Of a stretch of DNA of 8,344 bases, positions 1 through 5,059 are shown one piece after another. The position numbers and the translations under genes are program-made. The notes beneath the pieces are model-generated. The model searched no databases and was not told the origin of the DNA. It saw nothing but the letters and a program-made list of their open reading frames with translations. How positions within the stretch are numbered: the first letter of the stretch is position 1; the number at the start of each line of letters is the position of its first letter. The stretch comes from JAKAGE01 sp964416665 (GTDB taxonomy: Bacteria; Patescibacteriota; Minisyncoccia; UBA6257; 2-01-FULL-56-20), in assembly GCA_964416665.1 (NCBI GenBank), contig CAYQFA010000031.1, forward strand, positions 1 to 8,344, in the 5' to 3' direction.

Positions 1-38
1 ACCCGAACGATGGTTAATTTTTCTGCAAGGTTGGTATT

Positions 39-119
39 TATCATATTAGTGATTTCAGTTTAGCAATATGATAACCTCTTGTCAAATCAAAATGAAAGGG
101 GTATCATATCAATATGCTA
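39..119. promoter_or_regulatory. Operator-like repeats at the HTH gene promoter
   Basis: A 9-bp perfect inverted repeat, TATCATATT at 39-47 and AATATGATA at 65-73, lies just upstream of the promoter. A further half-site, TATCATATC (102-110), coincides with the -10 box, and AATATGCTA (111-119), a one-mismatch copy of the opposite half-site, follows directly. This arrangement is typical of operators bound by dimeric XRE-family repressors that control their own gene. That the product of the next gene binds here is an inference. Confidence 0.5.
79..107 (+). promoter_or_regulatory. Sigma70-type promoter of the HTH-ImmA pair
   Basis: TTGTCA (79-84, 5/6 to consensus), a 17-nt spacer and TATCAT (102-107, 5/6). 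Transcription would start near 114. The -10 box overlaps an operator half-site, so a bound repressor would block RNA polymerase. Confidence 0.55.
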
Positions 120-133
120 ATATGGAGATGGTA

Positions 134-487
134 ATGAAAAAGGACGATTTAGACGTAAAAATCGGGGATCGGCTGCGAGAAGCTCGCGAAAAGGCGGGTC
201 TTTCGCAGGGGCAATTAGCCAAGGAATTGGGCTATGAGTCGGCTACCGCAATCTCTTTGATAGAGGCGGGGGATCGAAAGCTTAAAGCCAAGGATCTCCA
301 GAAAGTGGCAGAATTTCTCCACCAGCCCATCGGGTATTTCTTGGGACAGGCACCTCCGCCGCTTGATCTCAAGGTAGCGCTCCGTGCCGACAAAGAGCTT
401 ACCGATGAGGACAAAAAAGCCGTGCTTTATTTCATCGAGCTTGCCAAAAAGCGCCATGGAAAATCAGACGGAAAAACTCAGGATTAA
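134..487 (+). CDS. XRE-family helix-turn-helix transcriptional regulator
   Basis: A predicted DNA-binding repressor of 117 aa. Residues 11-70 form a Cro/C1-type HTH domain: the run GDRLREAREKAGLSQGQLAK gives helices 1-2, and residues 35-45 (ESATAISLIEA) give the recognition helix. The tail is charged and helical. In-frame ATGs exist at 68, 122 and 128. I chose 134 because GGAG (124-127) lies 6 nt upstream and because ATG 68 precedes the promoter's likely start site near 114. The gene overlaps the following ImmA/IrrE-type metallopeptidase by 32 bp. Such pairs are known from mobile elements, for example ImmR/ImmA of ICEBs1, where the protease inactivates the repressor, and from stress or toxin-antitoxin-like loci. 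The operator repeats upstream suggest autorepression. The exact role is unknown; no integrase or other element gene is visible. Confidence 0.85.
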   Translation: MKKDDLDVKIGDRLREAREKAGLSQGQLAKELGYESATAISLIEAGDRKLKAKDLQKVAEFLHQPIGYFLGQAPPPLDLKVALRADKELTDEDKKAVLYFIELAKKRHGKSDGKTQD

Positions 488-938
488 CGTCGGCGGCGCA
501 CGGAACATCGCCCGTCGATTATTGAAAGACGCAAAGGCCAAGGATGTTCCCATTTCCCTTTATAAAATAATCGAGTATTTAAAACCGGAACACGAACTTG
601 AGGTTGTGAGGTTTCCATTAGAGTCCGTGGACGGCATTCTCGTCGTGGTTGAAGATCAGCCAACAATCGGCTTCAATCCGAGCATGGCCTGGGTGCGGAG
701 GCGGTTCACAATTGCGCACGAGATCGGCCATCTGTTACTGGGGCATACCTGCACCGATCCGGATCTCGATAATGATCCCGAAGCGGAAGCCAACCAATTC
801 GCCGCCGAACTGCTCATACCACTTGCGATCCTCAAAGTCGATTACAAAAAAGAGCGCGATCTCGAAAAACTTGCGAAGAAATATATCGTGAGTAAGGAAG
901 CTATGTGTCGGCATCTTATGGACTGCCGGATCTTGTGA
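456..938 (+). CDS. ImmA/IrrE-type zinc metallopeptidase
   Basis: A protein of 160 aa with the HExxH zinc-protease signature, HEIGH at residues 88-92 inside RRRFTIAHEIGHLLLGH. The family's downstream glutamate region follows (AEANQFAAELLIP, residues 110-122), where E111 is the likely third zinc ligand. Length and motif order fit the ImmA/IrrE (COG2856/DUF955) family, usually partners that cleave or regulate an XRE repressor. The start at 456 lies inside the upstream HTH gene in a different frame, with no clear Shine-Dalgarno, so translation is probably coupled to that gene. The gene ends with TGA, which argues against UGA recoding. By context, it is inferred to relieve repression by the HTH protein when activated. 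What signal it senses and which genes the pair controls, beyond itself, cannot be read from this window. Confidence 0.85.
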   Translation: MENQTEKLRINVGGARNIARRLLKDAKAKDVPISLYKIIEYLKPEHELEVVRFPLESVDGILVVVEDQPTIGFNPSMAWVRRRFTIAHEIGHLLLGHTCTDPDLDNDPEAEANQFAAELLIPLAILKVDYKKERDLEKLAKKYIVSKEAMCRHLMDCRIL

Positions 939-953
939 CAAGAGAGAGGAGGG

Positions 954-1004
954 AACAAAACCCAAAAGAAATTTTGGGAACGGGCGCAAAGCCCCTATTT
1001 TGTT
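954..1004 (+). terminator. Branched hairpin structure, possible terminator of the HTH-ImmA unit
   Basis: AACAAAA (954-960) pairs with TTTTGTT (998-1004) and encloses two hairpins. One is CCCAAAA-GAAA-TTTTGGG (961-978), a 7-bp stem with a tetraloop. The other is GGGC-GCAAA-GCCC (982-994). The second is followed by CTATTTTGTT, a weak U-rich run, and the set lies 16 nt after the ImmA stop. It is predicted to fold as a three-way junction. The terminator role is uncertain. Confidence 0.4.
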
Positions 1005-1058
1005 GAATTTCCTTCAAATGCCCACGCCGAAAATTTGGCTTTGTTTGGGTTTTTGAAC

Positions 1059-1138
1059 CGACCGAGGTGCTTCAGCCCTACCAAAATTTCAAAAGATGCC
1101 CTATACTATTTTCCGAAGCCAGCGACCGTGGTGCTTCA
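1059..1138. repeat. Direct repeat, two 16-bp copies
   Basis: CGACCGAGGTGCTTCA (1059-1074) and CGACCGTGGTGCTTCA (1123-1138) match at 15 of 16 positions, 64 bp apart, in non-coding DNA. No function is recognised. Confidence 0.5.
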
Positions 1139-1218
1139 AAAGGAAGCCACACGGAACCCTCGGAAACCCTTGCTAGGTTGCTCCCAAAGAGGTCCAAGAC
1201 CGCGCAAGGGCACAAGGG

Positions 1219-1280
1219 GAATGCCGTATCGCATTCTGCCTCGTGGTGGGAATAATTCGGCAGAATGCGATACGGCGTTC
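1219..1280. repeat. 22-bp inverted repeat (hairpin) upstream of the small unknown gene
   Basis: Arms at 1219-1240 and 1259-1280 are complementary over 22 positions with a single G-U pair; the central 18 are perfect. The loop is 18 nt (TCGTGGTGGGAATAATTC, 1241-1258). No T-run follows the right arm, so it is not an ordinary intrinsic terminator for rightward transcription. It ends 20 nt before the ATG at 1301, so it may act as a 5'-UTR structure or be a mobile-repeat remnant. The loop differs from the cap shared by the two long hairpins near 2838 and 7546. Confidence 0.7.
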
Positions 1281-1300
1281 AGTTATCCATTCGAAAGAAT

Positions 1301-1669
1301 ATGAAAACAGAACACGAACAATCTCAAAGTGAAGCAGGTGGCACCCTTGCGGCGTTTCGGCAGGAAATGGCGGACTACGCGGCAAGAGAAGCGAGTGGCG
1401 AGGTCGAGAGCGGGCACTTTCTTGCTTCCGGAACGACCACGCGGGAGCAGAATCCCGATTTCAATGTTTCCAAGCTCACCGAGGAAGACTTTAATATGTG
1501 GAAAGCGATCGGTGATGGAACGGTCTCAATGGAAGAATTTCATCGCTATGCGAATGGCGTCAGTGGATTGGATGCGGCCGATCCCACCCGCCGCTCGCGG
1601 ATGATATTTTCGGATTTCGCGGGGAATGTTCTTCTTAAAGCGATCCTCGAAAAAGAGATCGAAGAATAA
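1301..1669 (+). CDS. Hypothetical protein, 122 aa
   Basis: I do not recognise this family. The protein is acidic and probably soluble, with no signal peptide or membrane segment. Residues 1-35 are polar and likely disordered or helical (rich in Glu, Gln, Ala). Residues 56-82 (VSKLTEEDFNMWKAIGDGTVSMEEFHR) look like an amphipathic helical pair, and the C-terminus (residues 100-122) is helical and ends in a charged EKEIEE tail. The start at 1301 is preferred to the in-frame ATG at 1265 because 1265 lies inside the right arm of the 22-bp hairpin. No strong Shine-Dalgarno is seen; GAAAG at 1293-1297 lies too close to be convincing. It ends 38 nt before the PheRS start and the PheRS promoter begins at its stop codon, so the two may be separate units. 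The bacterial-style composition and stable frame suggest a real gene. Confidence 0.65.
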   Translation: MKTEHEQSQSEAGGTLAAFRQEMADYAAREASGEVESGHFLASGTTTREQNPDFNVSKLTEEDFNMWKAIGDGTVSMEEFHRYANGVSGLDAADPTRRSRMIFSDFAGNVLLKAILEKEIEE

Positions 1670-1698
1670 TTGCCCTCTGTCATACTTTTTGATACCAT
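1670..1698 (+). promoter_or_regulatory. Putative promoter of the PheRS gene
   Basis: TTGCCC (1670-1675, 4/6), a 17-nt spacer and TACCAT (1693-1698, 4/6). The predicted start near 1705 would give an mRNA with almost no leader before ATG 1708, and no Shine-Dalgarno is present. Both hexamers are modest, so this call is tentative. Confidence 0.35.
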
Positions 1699-1707
1699 CA
1701 CTATTAT

Positions 1708-2838
1708 ATGGAGTACGTCATTTCAACAGAGGAGCAGAAAAAGATTTTAGAGACACTTGCGACGCGTACCGACGCGGAGGCGCAGCGGATCAAGCGGTAT
1801 CTTGCCATGCCGGACCTTTCGCGCACGCCGGGCAGTCCGCTCTATGAGATCGTCCAGAAGGCGTGCAATGTTCCGGTGATGAAGGGTTTCGATAATATCG
1901 TTATTCCGGAGATCGTGCCGGCTTCGATAAGTTTTGACCTGTTTGATTTCGCGCCGGACCATCCCGCGCGCAGCACGTCCGACACATATTATACGGATGA
2001 CAAGAACATTCTGCGCACGCATGACACGGTGATGTGGTATTACTATACCCAACTTCCGGAGGTGAAGGCGAAGATCGCGCGTGGCGAAAAGCTTGGTGTG
2101 GTCTGCTACGGCAAGGTCTATCGCAAGGACGAGATCGACCGTCGCCACATGAATATTTTCCACCAGTTCGGCGGCTGGTATCTTACCCCCGCGGCAACGG
2201 ACCCGCTTACCATCGACGATCTGCGCGACGCTTTGAGCCAGATCGTGAAGGGGCTTTTCGGCGCCGATGCGAAATACCGGTTTTTGGACGATACTTTCCC
2301 GTACACCGATCCGTCACTGCAGGTTGAGGTGGATGTGAACGGTCAGTGGATCGAGATCCTCGGCGGTGGCATGACGAAGCAAAGCGTGTTCAAAAAGTTT
2401 GGCGTCGAGGGATATAACGCCTGGGCATTCGGCTTCGGCCTTGAACGGCTCGCGATCATCAGCATGGAACTGCCGGACATCCGCTTGTTGTGGTCCACGG
2501 ACGAGCGCGTGAAGAAGCAGCTGCACATGGGCACGAAATTCGTCGAGGTGAGCAAGTACCCGCCGGTCATCCGCGATATCTCCTTCATTGTGCCGAAGAC
2601 CTTCGCGCCGAATAATTATTTCGATCTCGTGCGCGACATCGCGGGTGATCTCGTGGAGGAAGTCGCGCTGATCGACGAATATGCGAATGACGAAAAATTC
2701 GGCGCGGATAAAAAGAGCTACGCATATCGGATAACCTATCGCAGTAACGACCGTACGCTGACCAACGAGGAAGTGGACGTGATGCATCATTCTCTCGAAA
2801 AAAAGACGGCGGAGGAATTCGGAGCGGTAGTGCGATAA
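1708..2838 (+). CDS. pheS: Single-chain (mitochondrial-type) phenylalanyl-tRNA synthetase
   Basis: A 376-aa class II aminoacyl-tRNA synthetase that should charge tRNA-Phe with phenylalanine in the cytoplasm. The catalytic core carries HPARSTSDTYY (85-95), LRTH (102-105), motif 2 as YRKDEIDRRHMNIFHQ (138-153), WIEILGGG (214-221) and motif 3 as GFGLERLAI (242-250). It is followed, in the same chain, by an FDX-ACB anticodon-binding domain (about 281-376: SKYPPVIRDISF, YRITYRSNDRTLTNEEV). Normal bacterial PheRS is an alpha2-beta2 enzyme in which PheS has an N-terminal coiled coil and FDX-ACB sits at the end of PheT. Here the coiled coil is missing and FDX-ACB is fused to the catalytic part, as in mitochondrial FARS2. 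From memory, the motif 2 region and the whole FDX-ACB resemble FARS2 far more than bacterial PheS. No pheT lies nearby. The symbol pheS is only an approximation. The stop codon merges into a long terminator hairpin. Confidence 0.92.
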   Translation: MEYVISTEEQKKILETLATRTDAEAQRIKRYLAMPDLSRTPGSPLYEIVQKACNVPVMKGFDNIVIPEIVPASISFDLFDFAPDHPARSTSDTYYTDDKNILRTHDTVMWYYYTQLPEVKAKIARGEKLGVVCYGKVYRKDEIDRRHMNIFHQFGGWYLTPAATDPLTIDDLRDALSQIVKGLFGADAKYRFLDDTFPYTDPSLQVEVDVNGQWIEILGGGMTKQSVFKKFGVEGYNAWAFGFGLERLAIISMELPDIRLLWSTDERVKKQLHMGTKFVEVSKYPPVIRDISFIVPKTFAPNNYFDLVRDIAGDLVEEVALIDEYANDEKFGADKKSYAYRITYRSNDRTLTNEEVDVMHHSLEKKTAEEFGAVVR

Positions 2839-2922
2839 GAAAAAGAGGCTGCGCAAAGGGCTTTTGTGTCCTGCTGTGATTACACAACGGACACAAAAGC
2901 CCTTTGCGCAGCCTCTTTTTCT
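2838..2922. terminator. 34-bp perfect hairpin with conserved cap, downstream of PheRS
   Basis: Arms 2838-2871 and 2889-2922 are perfectly complementary over 34 bp around the 17-nt cap TGCTGTGATTACACAAC (2872-2888). Inside the cap, TGTG and CACA form a further 4-bp stem with an ATTA loop, leaving an asymmetric TGC/AC internal loop. The right arm ends in CTCTTTTTCTGTTT, a good U-tract, and the left arm is A-rich, so it can terminate in both directions. The left arm begins at the last base of the PheRS stop codon. It shares cap, spacing and inner stem with the hairpin at 7546-7620. Confidence 0.85.
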
Positions 2923-2929
2923 GTTTGTC

Positions 2930-2957
2930 TTGCCTTTTTTGAACCTATCGGTATAGA
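2930..2957 (+). promoter_or_regulatory. Putative promoter of the HhH-GPD-like gene
   Basis: TTGCCT (2930-2935, 4/6), a 16-nt spacer and TATAGA (2952-2957, 4/6). A start near 2964 gives a 5' leader of about 30 nt holding a perfect AGGAGG at 2981-2986, 7 nt before ATG 2994. Confidence 0.45.
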
Positions 2958-2993
2958 CTACCCGCAGCAGTCGAATTCACAGGAGGCGTATCG

Positions 2994-4025
2994 ATGTTTG
3001 TCGACCAGGTGAAAGCGAACCAGATTCTCGGGCGATTACTCGATGCGTATCGACGCAAAGAGTACCCGTACAACTTACCGGATGCTATCCCGCCGCAAGC
3101 GCGGCAGAATCTTCCCAAAGGGCTTGAGTGGGGATCGCGCGAACACGCATTATTTCTTTTCACTCTCTGTTACTGGATGCGGGGTGGCATTGAAAGCTCG
3201 ACCGCGACCCGGCAGCTTGCCCGGCTTTACGAGGCGGATCGTTCCATCTTCCTCCCGGAATCAGAAACAACACTCATCGCCGCAGAACTTACCAAAAAGT
3301 TCGAAGCCGTGGGTCTTGGGTTCAATTCCGAGCAAATTGGAGGAATTTGGAAAGATAATCTTGCAAAGATCGCTGCCCAATGGGGCGGCGACCCTCGCAA
3401 CATCTTTTCCGGCGTTACCACGTATGAGGAGGCGTGTTATCGCATCCAGAACAAACAGCGAAGAGGATTTCGTGGTTTCCAGGAGAAGATGGTGAGCATG
3501 ATCACTTACTTCTATATGGACGCCGACGTGATCGATCGCTGGAATTTCCCGATCCCTGTCGATTTTCACGCGCTGCGCACTTTATTCGCGCACGAAATCA
3601 TGATCGCCGACTGGAACGAGTTCAGCGCGAACGGGTATTATACCAAACCGATCCTCGCGGCTGCGCGGGAGCTTTTTCAAAAGTATTCCGCGAAGAACAA
3701 CGTCGATCCGGTGACGCTTTGCGAAGCGGTCTGGCTTTACTCGGGTCTCATGTGCGACAAGCACCCGGGCAATATCAGCCGCGTCAGCAAGAAGCGCAAA
3801 GGGCGGAAGACCAAAATCGACCCGGTCGCCCGATGGGTTTCGGTGGCGCAAACGATGGCATACAAGAAGGCATGCGCTTTTTGTACGATTCAGGATACAT
3901 GCCGTTGGTGCGTTCCGTCCGCCGAGTATTATATCGGCGGTCGCATCGTCCTTCGCGGAGAACGCGATGCTCCGCCGGGATATGCGAAGTCGCTCTTTCC
4001 GATCATCTCAACCGACGCGCCGTAG
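2994..4025 (+). CDS. HhH-GPD (endonuclease III-like) protein with Cys-rich C-terminus
   Basis: 343 aa. I do not recognise a named family, but several stretches can be lined up by eye with endonuclease III (Nth). Residues 50-80 (REHALFLFTLCYWMRGG...ATRQLARLY) resemble its first core helices. Residues 157-173 (RGFRGFQEKMVSMITYF) resemble the helix-hairpin-helix. VDFH (189-192) matches the Nth VDTH, with D190 at the catalytic aspartate. C294-x2-C297-x5-C303 matches the last three [4Fe-4S] cysteines of Nth, with an extra C306. The catalytic lysine of bifunctional glycosylases appears replaced by Q163, suggesting a monofunctional glycosylase or another base-directed activity. Known relatives also include predicted modified-thymine enzymes of phages, so the substrate is open. 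A strong Shine-Dalgarno, AGGAGG, fixes the start. It converges on a nuclease-like gene 80 bp away. A role in DNA-base repair, modification or phage defence is inference. Confidence 0.7.
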   Translation: MFVDQVKANQILGRLLDAYRRKEYPYNLPDAIPPQARQNLPKGLEWGSREHALFLFTLCYWMRGGIESSTATRQLARLYEADRSIFLPESETTLIAAELTKKFEAVGLGFNSEQIGGIWKDNLAKIAAQWGGDPRNIFSGVTTYEEACYRIQNKQRRGFRGFQEKMVSMITYFYMDADVIDRWNFPIPVDFHALRTLFAHEIMIADWNEFSANGYYTKPILAAARELFQKYSAKNNVDPVTLCEAVWLYSGLMCDKHPGNISRVSKKRKGRKTKIDPVARWVSVAQTMAYKKACAFCTIQDTCRWCVPSAEYYIGGRIVLRGERDAPPGYAKSLFPIISTDAP

Positions 4026-4059
4026 GGGAATATTCCTCCGGCGCGTTTTTGTTTTTTTT
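4015..4059 (+). terminator. Intrinsic terminator of the HhH-GPD-like gene
   Basis: ACGCGCCG (4015-4022) pairs perfectly with CGGCGCGT (4039-4046). The loop holds a small GGAATATTCC palindrome. The stem runs straight into a T-rich tract (TTTTTG followed by eight T, 4046-4059). The left arm lies within the last codons and the stop codon sits at the loop edge. Confidence 0.85.
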
Positions 4060-4067
4060 GATCATAA

Positions 4068-4106
4068 AAATAAAACGCCCCGACACAAAAGTTCTGCGTC
4101 GGGGGC
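4068..4106 (-). terminator. Intrinsic terminator of the nuclease-like gene (minus strand)
   Basis: Read on the minus strand, CCCCGAC (from 4104-4098) pairs with GTCGGGG (from 4084-4078) around a 13-nt loop. The stem is followed by CGTTTTATTTTTAT. The stem abuts the minus-strand stop codon (4108-4106). With the plus-strand terminator it isolates the two convergent genes from each other. Confidence 0.8.
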
Positions 4107-4885
4107 TATGGAGTTCCGTTCCGCTTCACGGTGCCGTTAAGTCGGCGCAGGAGGCGGTTCTTGAATCCGTTGGGAGTAATGATAATGAGCTTGAACGAGA
4201 TCTTCCGTCCATCGAATTCCGTCTCGACGGTTCGGGGCAGGAATCGTTTCGCTCGCGGAGGAAGCCAGCTTCCCATTTCTTCCGGGGGCATGCCGAGTTC
4301 GGTGAGCGCCGCTCTCGCGTTTTCCGCGAGAAGTTTGAGGACGGTGCGGTTTATGCGCACTCTCTCTCGCGGGTGAAACTGGTCCCGAAGATAGGGGCAG
4401 GTTCCGTTTTGCCGATAGAGCATCTCGAGCGGGCCCATATCGATCACGATGGCTTCGACGGTTTGTTCCGCAAGAAATTGAGACAGGCTATCCCACGATT
4501 TCCCGCTTTCCCCCTTAAGGAGACGAGGCCGGTACATCTTTCCTTTCTTTTTCGATTTGCTGGTTGCGTCCTTGGATTTGTTGTTGTAGGTGAAGATCAA
4601 CTCAACCCCGTGCTCTCTCGGGAATGTCAGCTTTTCGAGCTGTGTTTCGAGTTGATCCTTAAAGAGCTTGAGCTGATCGTTGTTGCTCATGGCCTTCACT
4701 TCAACCATGCAGTCCAGATCGTCGCAGTCTATGTCGAAAGGNNNNNNNNNNTTGGTCCCGCGATGGATCAACCACTCATTGGGGGACACTGGCGGTATCC
4801 CTAACAGATGCCACGCGAGCCGCTCGTAGTAATATGCGAGGTAGGTCACGCGGTCTTCATCGCTGTAAATCGGAAAATTTTCCAC
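4106..4885 (-). CDS. PD-(D/E)XK nuclease-like protein, interrupted by an assembly gap
   Basis: About 259 aa with a 10-N gap inside. The start is GTG at 4885, supported by AAAGGAGGT on the minus strand (4899-4891) 5 nt upstream, an almost ideal Shine-Dalgarno. Just after the gap, residues 49-65 read PFDIDCDDLDCMVEVKA: an acidic cluster (D51, D53) followed by E62-V-K64, the pattern of a PD-(D/E)XK restriction-endonuclease-like active site. Residues 94-99 (VELIFT) fit a core strand of that fold. A basic stretch (106-116) could contact nucleic acid. The C-terminal half is not recognisable. The frame stays open across the N run, but its true length is unknown, so residues near 45-48 are uncertain. 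It faces the HhH-GPD-like gene tail to tail. A restriction, repair or defence nuclease is plausible but unproven. Confidence 0.65.
   Translation of the reverse strand: MENFPIYSDEDRVTYLAYYYERLAWHLLGIPPVSPNEWLIHRGTXXXXPFDIDCDDLDCMVEVKAMSNNDQLKLFKDQLETQLEKLTFPREHGVELIFTYNNKSKDATSKSKKKGKMYRPRLLKGESGKSWDSLSQFLAEQTVEAIVIDMGPLEMLYRQNGTCPYLRDQFHPRERVRINRTVLKLLAENARAALTELGMPPEEMGSWLPPRAKRFLPRTVETEFDGRKISFKLIIITPNGFKNRLLRRLNGTVKRNGTP
4742..4751. other. Scaffold gap (10 N)
   Basis: Ten consecutive N interrupt the nuclease-like gene. A round length of 10 is a common placeholder, so the true gap may be longer or shorter. Everything on either side is linked only by scaffolding. Confidence 0.98.
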
Positions 4886-5059
4886 GTCCTACCTCCTTTC
4901 TTGAGGCTTCAACTGTGCTGTGGATTGTTGGATCGGATCGGATTGTAAAAAGAGCGCAGTAACTGCCTTTAATCTGCACTCAATCGGGCCGATAGTCAAG
5001 TGTTTTTCCGTGTTGCCATCGCTTTTCAATCGCGCCGCGAATCGCATACAATGAAATCA
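4886..5059. promoter_or_regulatory. Divergent intergenic region between nuclease-like gene and cca
   Basis: It carries start signals for two divergent genes. Notable sites are GGAT repeated in 5-bp steps (GGATCGGATCGGAT, 4930-4943), an odd palindrome GCAGTAACTGC (4956-4966), and on the minus strand TACAAT (4947-4942), a possible -10 for the nuclease-like gene with no good -35. The palindrome lies just upstream of that -10 and could be an operator; this is a guess. Confidence 0.35.
5023..5052 (+). promoter_or_regulatory. Promoter of cca, leaderless
   Basis: TTTTCA (5023-5028, 4/6), an 18-nt spacer and TACAAT (5047-5052, 5/6). The -10 ends 7 nt before ATG 5060, so transcription should start at or next to the start codon. 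No Shine-Dalgarno is present. Confidence 0.5.

Larger units (their letters stand above)
939..1300. other. Non-coding, structure-rich intergenic region
   Basis: This 362-nt stretch has no convincing gene. The open frame at 1035-1304 is rich in Pro, Arg and Lys, shows no recognisable domain, and runs through a hairpin. The region holds a branched hairpin cluster (954-1004), a 16-bp direct repeat with one mismatch (1059-1074 and 1123-1138), and a 22-bp inverted repeat (1219-1280). It could be remnant mobile DNA or untranslated regulatory sequence. Confidence 0.5.

Noticed and set aside
68..133. Longer N-terminus of the HTH protein starting at 68
   Set aside because: ATG 68 lies within an operator half-site and upstream of the predicted promoter, so the main transcript would not contain it.
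905..938. Recoding of UGA (as glycine), known in some CPR groups
   Set aside because: The ImmA-like gene ends at TGA at its expected length, and no real gene here contains an in-frame TGA.
1035..1304. Small plus-strand frame between the ImmA-like gene and the 122-aa gene
   Set aside because: It has low-complexity basic composition, no start signals, and runs through the 22-bp hairpin; no domain is recognised.
2314..2856. Minus-strand open frame of 180 codons
   Set aside because: It lies antisense to the well-supported PheRS gene, is unusually rich in His and Arg, and would start inside the terminator hairpin.
2838..2922. The long inverted repeats as transposon ends or a CRISPR-type repeat
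   Set aside because: There is no transposase, no target duplication and no regular repeat-spacer spacing. Arms of the two copies differ completely and each abuts a gene 3' end, which fits structured terminators better.
3434..4804. Plus-strand open frame of 456 codons
   Set aside because: It is a shadow frame running through the HhH-GPD-like gene, two terminators, the antisense of the nuclease-like gene and the N gap. It has no recognisable domain or ribosome-binding site.
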